Below, piece by piece: positions 56,985-64,000 of a stretch of 64,000 nt of DNA. Origin of the DNA: Microglena sp. YARC (taxonomy: Eukaryota > Chlorophyta > Chlorophyceae > Chlamydomonadales > Chlamydomonadaceae); NCBI GenBank assembly GCA_022414725.1, contig CM039463.1:30209850-30273849 (forward strand), in the 5' to 3' direction. A program made the position numbers and the translations under genes. Under the pieces are notes generated by a model. The model had not been told where the DNA came from, ran no database searches, and worked only from the letters and a program-made list of their open reading frames with translations. The first letter of the stretch is position 1. Each line of letters begins with the position of its first letter.

Positions 56985-58191
56985 ACCCGAAGCCAATACC
57001 CTCACCAACAAACCTAAACCAACAAATCTTAACCAACAAATACAAAACTAAACCCAACCCTCTCCAACACCCTCACAAACAAACTCAAACCCAACAAATC
57101 CAAACCCAACAGACACAAACCCAACAATCCCAAACCCAAACCTAACAAACCCAAACCAAACAAACCCAAACCAAACAAACAAAAAAAACCAAACCCAACA
57201 AACCCAAACCCAACAAATCCAACAAACCCAAACACAAACACAACAAACCCAAGAAACCCAACAAACCCAAACCCAGGTGGGAGCGCCTCGTTCCGCTGCT
57301 GTGCTTGACTTCGTTCTGTCTGATGCGGATGGACGCACCTGGGACAACAACCCAACGAACCCAAACCCAAACCTAAACCTAATAAACCCAAACCCAACAA
57401 ACCTATCAAACCCAGCAATCTGAACGCCACCAAACCCAAACCCAGGTGGAGCGGCCTCGTTCCGCTGCTGTGCTTGACTTCGTTCTGTCTGATGCGGATG
57501 GACGCACCTGGGACAACAACCCAACGAACCCAAACCCAAACCCAAACCTAACAAACCCAAACCCAACAAACCTATCAAACCCAGCAATCTGAACCCAACA
57601 AACCCAAACCCAGGTGGGAGCGCCTCGTTCCGCTGCTGTACTTCACTTTGTTCTGTCTGATGAGGATGGACGCACCTGTAACAAACCCCAACAAACCCAA
57701 ACCAAACTAACAAACCCAAACCCAACAACCTATAAAAACCCAGCAATCTGAACCCAACAAACCCAAACCCAGGTGGGAGCGCCTCGTTCCGCTGCTGTAC
57801 TTCACTTTGTTCTGTCTGATGAGGATGGACGCACCTGTAACAAACCCCAACAAACCCAAACCCAAACCTAACAAACCCAAACCCAACAAACCTATTAAAC
57901 CCAGCAATCTGAACCCAACAAACCCAAACCCAGGTGGGAGCGCCTCGTTCCGCTCTGTGCTTCATCTCTTGTTTCTGTCTGATGCGGATGACGCACTGTA
58001 AACAACCCCAACAAACCCAAACCCAAACTAACAATCCAAACCCAAAAACCTAATTAAACCAAAACCCAACAACCCAACCCAGGTGGGAGCGCCTCGTTCC
58101 GCTGCTGTGCTTGACTTCAGTCCGTCTGATGCCGATGGACGCACCTGGGACGAAATCCCAACAAACCTGATCCAAACAAACCCAACCCCAG
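56985..58191 (+). repeat. Intron array whose units include the 5' end of the next exon
   Basis: Intron 56968-58191. Six copies of a 110-170-bp unit start at about 57276, 57443, 57613, 57772, 57933 and 58082. Each is AACCC-rich sequence, then cccag|gtgggagcgcct and the next about 75 bases of the exon at 58192, ending at gacaacaac. All copies keep the AG acceptor and most keep the open frame (VLDFVLSDADG). Confidence 0.9.
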
Positions 58192-58509
58192 GTGAAAGCG
58201 CCTCGTTCGGCTGCTGTGCTTGACTTCGTTCTGTCTGATGCGGATGGACACATCTGGGACAACAACCGTGGGCTAGACTACCACACTGCCGTCGAAGCTG
58301 CACACAGCGAGGAGGAGCTTACAGAAGCCATGTTCTTAAGTATTTTAAAGCAGGAGGAGCTCAACGATCTTGAGCTTGAGGAGCGGGCCGCAAGAAGCGC
58401 CGTAAAGAGAGTCATGTCCCGAGCTATGGCTCATCAAAAGAGGCGTGGGCGGCGGCATCTGCGTGTGCACACTGTGCCCTCCCGGCCAGTGGCAGGCCAG
58501 CCGTGTGAG
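58192..58509 (+). CDS. Starch synthase III-like gene: module end, linker and start of next module
   Basis: 106 codons between acceptor cccag|gtg and donor gag|gtatgt, phase 0 on both sides. Joined to the exon ending at 56967 it gives WWWGAQ, then VKAPRSAAVLDFVLSDADG, WDNN and DYH. This matches the plant SSIII pattern of WW....P..A..LD(F/W)VF(S/A)D......(Y/W)DNN...D(F/Y)H. A charged linker follows (ILKQEELNDLELEERAARSA), then RVHTVPSRPVAGQPCE, the start of the next module (V.T.P..P.AG). The continuation (V.V.YN) must lie on a later exon, not found in the window. Confidence 0.78.
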
Positions 58510-59092
58510 GTATGTGTATGTGTATGTGTGTGTGTACAGTCTAGCCGGTTAAGGCTTAGCCATATAGGCTAAATAGACTTGCTTCTTCAAAAGAGGCGTG
58601 GGCGTCGGCATCTGCGGGTGCACACCGTGCCCTCCCGGCCAGTGGCAGGCCAGCCGTGTGAGGTATGTGTGTGTGTGCGTGTGTGTGTGTACAGTCTACC
58701 CGATTAAGGCTTAGCCAAATAGGCTAAATAGACTTGCCTCTTCAAAAGAGGTGTGGGCGTCGGCATCAGCGTGTGCACACCGTGCCCTCCCAGCCAGTGG
58801 CAGGCCAGTCTTGTGAGGTTTGTATGTGTGTGTTTACAGTCTAGCCAGTTAATGCTTAGCCAAATAGGCTAAAAATACTTGCTGCTTAAAAACAGGCGTG
58901 TGCGTCTGCATCAGCGTGTGCACACCATGCCCTCCCAGCCAGTGGCCGGCCGGCCGTGTGAGGTATGTGTGTGTGTGCGTGTGTTTACGGTCTAGTTGGT
59001 GAAGGCTTAGCCTAATAGGCTAAATAGACTTGCTGCTTAAAAATAGGCGTCGGCATCTGCGTGTGCACAAAGTGCCCTCACACACGTGGCTA
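58430..59092 (+). repeat. Array whose units include the 3' end of the previous exon and its donor
   Basis: About 150-bp units, each with aaaagaggcgtgggcg...cagccgtgtgag|gtatgtgtgt, a (GT)n run and acagtctagccggttaaggc then ttagccaaataggctaaatagac. The copies end their exon part near 58509 (the real exon), 58662, 58818 and 58963, with a decayed fifth to 59090. The gt donor follows gag in each of the first four; the third reads gag|gtttgt. Confidence 0.9.
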
Positions 59093-59299
59093 AAGGAATT
59101 GCCCAGCCATGATATCTGGAGGAACTAAAACAAAACAAAAACTGATGAACTCAAACCCAAACATTTGTTCAACTGACGGGAGGCCTGAGTTCGTGCTACA
59201 GGGATAATTTAATTGAAATGTGTGATTCTCATCCAGCAATGCAACACTAAAGCAAGGAAGCAAGGCAGCAACGAGCTCTCCACACATTGGTGTACGCAT

Positions 59300-59460
59300 A
59301 GGTGCTACGTTCATATCCTCACGAAAGCAGCCCCTTTCATCATAACTGGGAACTTGAAATACTTTGAGTATACCTCGCAGGTTGAATACCTCACCGTCCT
59401 CACTCCTCGTAACAAGGCGTACCATTTATTGATGTTTGTATGTATGTATGTATGTACTAG
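59300..59460. repeat. Interspersed repeat, copy 1
   Basis: gcagcccctttcatcataac, tgggaacttgaa, cgcaggttgaatacctcac and gtaacaaggcgtaccattta are shared with 62715-62815, followed by a gtat repeat. GGTTGAATACC resembles a pol III box B, so a SINE-like origin is possible. Confidence 0.65.
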
Positions 59461-59499
59461 TACGGTAGCTCGTGTGGCCGGTGGCCACATCTATCTCAC

Positions 59500-60060
59500 G
59501 AAGACCCCCCCCCCCCCCCCCCCCCAATCATGGTACGGTGCCCGTTTGGGCCTTTGGCCACACCTATTTCGGGCTGGTTACATAATGGTATACACTTGAA
59601 GCCCCCACCCATTCACACACCACCACCACCAAACCATTATCCGCCCCCTCCCCCCTTCCCTCCCGTTGGCCACACCTGTTTTGGGCTGGGTTGCAAAACG
59701 GTTTTTCTCTGCAGTACATGCAACTTAAAACATTGACGGGCGCATATCCCTTGCGATGGTCTCCTTTGTGCACCCACAAGCACACAAACACCACCGTACT
59801 CCCCCCCCCCCTCCCCCCCCCCTAGTTATCTCCACCCCCACCCCCACCCAAACCATGTACCCCCGCCCACAAACATACTCCCTTTACTCTTCCTGACATA
59901 TTTCCTGACTCCATCCCTTCCCCCACCCCAGCCATCCCACCAGCCCCCACCCTCTCCCCACTCTCATCCCTCCCCTCCCTCCTACACGCACCCACCAGCA
60001 CACACATACTCCATATCTGCCCCCCTCCACTTCAGCTGTGGGCTTTGCCATAGCTGAAAG
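59500..60060. other. C-rich, low-complexity
   Basis: C-runs at 59504-59525 and 59798-59821. ggccacaccta(t/g)ttt.gggctgg occurs twice (about 59557 and 59668). No gene. Confidence 0.6.
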
Positions 60061-60299
60061 GCAAACGGGACGATGAGCATCGACAACGTTTGCGCATCAT
60101 CCGACTCCGCTAAACGCATCGGACCTGCTTCCCTGCCACCTCAGCTGTGATCGATAGTCGACCCCACTGAAAAGGCTGAACCTGCGAAATCGCAACTGTA
60201 TATAACTAAAGCTTCTTCTTAGCGAGCATGTATTCAGCTTGGCCGAAGAACAATCCTGTTCACCGCAACTGCTCCCGAAGTCAACTCGATCTGGGACTT

Positions 60300-60580
60300 G
60301 GAAACATCGCTAGGTTCATCCATTCAACTTTGCCGCGTGCTCGCTATAGCACAACGCACAGCGACGACATGTTTCTCGATGCAGTGGGAAGATGTTACAG
60401 TCAAGTTGCTGATTTGAGATGTTGGGTCAAGTTAGGGCGAGAATGCTCAGTGAGATTTTTCATTCGGTCAACTTTGATGCGTACTTGCTATGGCACAATG
60501 CGGTGCGACATGTTTCTCAATACAGTGGGAAGAATTTGCAGTCAAGTTTGTGACATGGGATGGATGCGATTCGGACATTT
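60300..60580. repeat. About 150-bp duplication (third copy at 61715-61800)
   Basis: ttcatccattcaactttgcc ... gacatgtttctcgatgcagt at 60315 and ttcattcggtcaactttgat ... gacatgtttctcaatacagt at 60459. A further diverged copy (cattcagccaactctgccct ... ggacatgtttcctgattc) lies at 61733. The plus strand is open over the first two (60228-60584), but this follows from the repeat. Confidence 0.7.
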
Positions 60581-60734
60581 CTGACAGGTCCGCTGACTCA
60601 CCACGTCACCTCCCGTTGTGCGCAGCGACAGGTCTCTTGACGCAAGGGAAAGGTCTTGCAGAGATGCAGGGGAAAAAGCTTGTAGGAAGACGAACTGTAG
60701 CGCTACCGAAATCAGGTGGATGAACTCAGGCGGG

Positions 60735-60935
60735 AAAAGGAGAAATCTGGCGGGATGCGCAACAGGTAGAATACGCATGAGGCGAAGGTTGCACGCGGGA
60801 TGCGCAACAGGCAGAATTCGCAGGAGGCCAATCAGGCAGAAGTTGAAGCAGGAGGGATTAAAAGCGTGAATTGGCTGAGCGGGAATTGGCTGGGCGGGAA
60901 ATGGCTGGGCGGGAAGTCGGTGAAGTCGGTTACGC
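60735..60935. repeat. Short-period repeat gcgggaaatggctg
   Basis: gcgggatgcgcaacaggcag occurs twice (60752, 60795) and gcgggaaatggctg three times (60878-60920). Confidence 0.7.
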
Positions 60936-61189
60936 GATGACACCACCACGACCACCACGACCACGACCATGATTTCTTTATATATATAGATGTATGTATG
61001 TATGTATGTATGTGTGGCCGAGGCCACCCGCCACCCCTCCCACCCATACAAACCTGCGTAAGGGCGATTTAGGCTTATTCTTTCTTCACAAAACCTGATG
61101 AACATTTGTACATACATGAAATTTCCGGTGTGAGCATGAATATCTTTTGCATTTTTCACACAAAAACTGGAGGCTTGTATAGCAAAATG

Positions 61190-61490
61190 CCTCATGTCAC
61201 CCCTCCACGCCCCCTTGCACACACACTCCTCCCTCAGTCCCTCCTCCCCTCTTTCTTTGCCCCTCCCTCTCGCCTCCTTCATGCCTCCTTCCTATTTTCT
61301 GTCTCAAACCCCCCTCCCTTACTTCCCATCCACCCTCCCCTCTCTCCCCATCTATCCCCCCCCCCCCCCCCCCCAACACACACACACACACACACACCAC
61401 ATACACACACGTCCCCTGCTCCCCATCTCTCTCTCCCCCCCCTGCCCACCCCCAAGGCCAAAACCCACAAAAACAAACACACTCATCAGT
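61190..61490. repeat. C/T-rich low-complexity sequence
   Basis: ccctcc and ctccc words, a C-run at 61355-61373 and (CA)n at 61376-61397. Open frames here are compositional. Confidence 0.8.
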
Positions 61491-61499
61491 CTATCCTTG

Positions 61500-62600
61500 T
61501 TCTCCCTACCGATCCCTACCCTGCCACTTTAGCTGCGAGGTTTGATCGGGAAGAAGACTAAGGGGGGACAAAAGGCAGACCTGTGGGTGATTTAACCAAG
61601 CGGATCCAATCCACCGACTTGCGAACGATTGAATCCCGCGGAGAAAATTGGGCTCGCGCCGCATTACGACTTGCCTGCAGCATCTTCTTTACAATTGGGC
61701 CGGGGTTATGTCTGTTTGACCTCAAAATACCTCATTCAGCCAACTCTGCCCTCGGTACAGCATACTGCGTGGGACATGTTTCCTGATTCTGTGGTGTAAA
61801 TCTTCGACTTCCGTCCGGTCAACACCTGCTGAATCAAAAATCGCAGCGTCGTGCTTAATGATCAGTGAAAAGAGATTGCGTAGATAGGATGAGCGGTCCA
61901 AGTGCGAGAAATGGGAAGGAAATGGCTGCTCGCATCCACTGGATGCCAACCGTGACACAATTGATGCACAGGCATGGTGAAAGTGCGCATGCGTGAAATG
62001 AATGGTGGCTACGCTTGCAGGCGGAGGAAAGAAGCATAGTAATATAAAGAAATGGCCATGGTGGAATCGTGGAATTTTTGTTAGCCCTTCCTCTCCTGCT
62101 CTGGCAAGCTCACTTTGAGCGCTGGCTGGCGCTGTTGCGCGCCCTCATGTCCATTAGGACCGTTGGCGCGCATCGTGGAGCATGAGCAGAAGACCGCATC
62201 GAGAAGTTTGCTGGCTGTATTCGTCGCCTTCTGCCTAAATCTGGTTGATTGTGCGCATGCATGCATCGAGTAGCAAAAGATTGTAGACTATGAGTCTGAG
62301 CTCCATACTTGGTCTACAGTGGCGCTCAGATCAAAAGCGGAAGACAATTGATCGATTCGCATTCATCTGCTTTGTCACTTCGAAAATTGGGAATGCGGAA
62401 GGATATTTATGGCCCTGCATTCATCTGCTCTTTCTTCCGAAATCTGTATGGGGACAGGAAAGGGGAGATGGGAGATACGCTATTACTAACCCGCGAATTC
62501 AGCCAATAGCCAGGATGGGTAGTTGGGTGTATCGCTATTAGTAACGCTAATTAAGTTGAAAGCCAGCTATCGCCAGGTCGGGTTCGCGAACTTTTCTCAG
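61500..62600. other. Unassigned
   Basis: Several short open stretches, none recognised and none with good splice borders. gcatgcatgcatc near 62256 is a short palindrome. Confidence 0.35.
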
Positions 62601-62624
62601 AAATCCATGTATGTCTACATATAT

Positions 62625-62725
62625 ATAGATGTATGTGTGTGTGTATGTATGCATGTATATGTATGTGTGTGTGTATGTATGTATATGTATGTGTGTATGT
62701 ATGTATGTATGTATGTATGAGAGCA
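62625..62725. repeat. (GTAT)n
   Basis: gtatgtatgtat with gtgtgt interruptions. It directly precedes interspersed repeat copy 2, as a similar run follows copy 1. Confidence 0.9.
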
Positions 62726-62815
62726 GCCCCTCTCATCAGAACTGGGAACTTAGAGTATACCTTGCAGGTTGAATACCTCACGCCTCGTAACAAGGCGTAC
62801 TATTTATTTATTTGT
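62715..62815. repeat. Interspersed repeat, copy 2
   Basis: Shares gcagcccctctcatcagaac, cttgcaggttgaatacctca and cgtaacaaggcgtacta with 59300-59460. Confidence 0.65.
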
Positions 62816-62865
62816 ATTTATGTATTTTGTATGTATTTATTTATTATGTATGTATCTCCCTGTAG

Positions 62866-63219
62866 GTGCCTAAGTCCGAAAACGCCCTAAGTCGATACAA
62901 GAATGTGATACAGAGCCGTACATGGCCCAAACTGCTCGGAATCAAATTCTGTCAGGCTCATATTGTTCGCGACGGTGTCAGCTCTGCGCGCAGCTACTTT
63001 TCGTGCGTGTTCGCATCTGGTCGCGAGCAGCCTTGTTCGGCAGCCCGGTGGCAGTACATCAAATGTGCAATAATTAGTGATACAAATCCAGATCACGTCA
63101 GATACGAGGCTGCGCGAGCTATTCCGAAGAAAGGTACCTCGGGACGAAAGGCTTGTCGAACCCCTATTACAAGGTCGGAGGCTGCGCTTCAGCCTTGGCC
63201 TCAGAATCTACTGAAATAG
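62866..63219 (+). CDS. Possible terminal exon of an unknown gene
   Basis: Opens exactly at a splice acceptor (ctccctgtag|gtg) and runs 117 codons to TAG at 63217-63219. The composition is balanced and protein-like (SRYKNVIQSRTWPKLLGIKF; WQYIKCAIISDTNPDHVRY; basic near the end: RAIPKKGTSGRK). No family recognised. It is not part of a starch synthase as far as I can see. It could be an exon of a gene whose earlier exons lie in the repeats, or a retroelement piece. Confidence 0.4.
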   Translation: MPKSENALSRYKNVIQSRTWPKLLGIKFCQAHIVRDGVSSARSYFSCVFASGREQPCSAARWQYIKCAIISDTNPDHVRYEAARAIPKKGTSGRKACRTPITRSEAALQPWPQNLLK

Positions 63220-64000
63220 CTGTACATCTCAAGATTTCACCTCCCTGTGGCATACCACACCATGGCTCAGGATTAGGGTGTGTTTTTAAGTATCTACCCC
63301 AAATCAAAAACTGAGTTCAGATGTGGATGTTTATAGACAAATTAAAAAAAAAGTTTGTTTTTTTGAATTTAATTTCAGAAGATATTTGAATTTTGAATTT
63401 ATGAAAAAAAAGAAAAGGTTGTTCTGCACGCTATATATCTTGAGATAGAGCAAACCGAGGCCCAAAATGTTTCAATTGAGGCTGTGCAACTCTGACCTAG
63501 ACTTAGGACATCCACGAAATGTAAATAATCAGTGTTTTGGGGGTCCGTACTCAACTGTACTGCCTGTGTACTGCCTTCCAAGACCTTCCGTAATAACTAC
63601 TGGTAGGGAAAGACATTACACAACATTTGTACCCAGTGTTATTTTAGAATGGCTTGTTTCGGTCGCGATAGGCTCTGTATCACTTCCTATGTAAAACCCG
63701 TATCGACTTAGGGAACCCCATAGTAACAAATTAGCATGTTTCACTTGACCTGGTCCCCACCATTTAAGAAAACCCAAATCCGAGTATTTGTGTGTTGAAC
63801 TGATGTGGTTGGGCAACTTATTAGCAAAAAATCTTTGTTTTTGGACTTGAGGGCATAGGCTCAATCCATCCGTATCACTCAGGGTCTGACGTAGGCACCT
63901 ATGGAGATATTTATTTATCTATATTTATTTATTTATTTATTTATTTATTATGCATAGGTGTACTACAATCCGGAGCAGACTTCTCTTAAAGGACGGCCGA
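63220..64000. other. Unassigned right end with (TTTA)n
   Basis: An A/T-rich stretch at 63343-63420, (TTTA)n at 63906-63950. No gene supported. Confidence 0.5.

Noticed and set aside
57048..58034. Open frame of 328 codons on the minus strand reading GLLGLGLLGLGLG-like sequence
   Set aside because: It is the complement of the AACCC-rich intron array; the peptide only mirrors the repeat, and the plus strand carries the recognisable exon copies.
61106..61561. Plus-strand frame rich in Pro, Leu and His
   Set aside because: It follows the C/T-rich composition; no start context or family.

Overview
The window reads as nuclear DNA of a green alga (Viridiplantae). It holds three intron-bearing genes or gene pieces: a divergent histone H3, a starch synthase III-type starch-binding region, and a six-transmembrane ankyrin-repeat protein. 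Green-algal-looking LINE and Ty1/copia elements and a very large amount of tandem repeat surround them. The SSIII match and the TGTAA-containing 3' ends fit a chlorophyte or prasinophyte with a repeat-rich genome; the species cannot be fixed from the sequence. Nothing prokaryotic was seen (no operons, rRNA or CRISPR).

Layout. 0.36-6.87 kb: a young Ty1/copia retrotransposon on the minus strand, LTRs about 99% identical, gag and pol in one frame separated by a single TAG, RNase H broken twice. 6.9-10.9 kb: two direct copies of the 3' end of one LINE family flank a duplicated block and a 181-bp satellite whose orientation flips at about 9.21 kb. 11.4-12.0 kb: a divergent histone H3 fold with an intron, followed by a candidate 3'-UTR intron filled by an exact 160-bp array (12.04-13.66 kb) and a near-perfect 40-bp-arm hairpin (13.9 kb). 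15.3-19.9 and 25.9-31.0 kb: two direct, about 99.5% identical copies, 11.1 kb apart, of a cassette made of a 47-bp satellite plus the ankyrin gene (minus strand). Copy 1 is 5'-truncated; copy 2 keeps the 5' end but carries three 1-bp indels. Between them lies a decayed LINE (endonuclease, RT, zinc finger) with a tRNA-like SINE inserted and flanked by an 8-bp target-site duplication.

32-44 kb is mostly minisatellite, with a LINE zinc-finger fossil at 34.5 kb and a possible small transposon at 40.1-41.3 kb. 44.9-46.5 kb has two small probable genes on the minus strand. 47.9-58.5 kb is best read as one plus-strand gene: a first exon that looks like a targeting peptide, a phase-matched second exon, and, 6 kb on, a coiled-coil plus two exons matching the carbohydrate-binding part of starch synthase III. 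Downstream catalytic exons were not found. 59-64 kb is low-complexity sequence with one possible terminal exon at 62.87 kb.

The most unusual theme is that the tandem arrays in and near this gene span exon-intron boundaries. The repeat unit carries an intron end plus the adjacent piece of exon, splice site included (57.0-58.2, 58.4-59.1, 56.0-56.4 and perhaps 52-53.6 kb). The same happens on the minus strand at 44.9-45.5 kb. A shared motif in two introns of the gene also suggests introner-like sequence.
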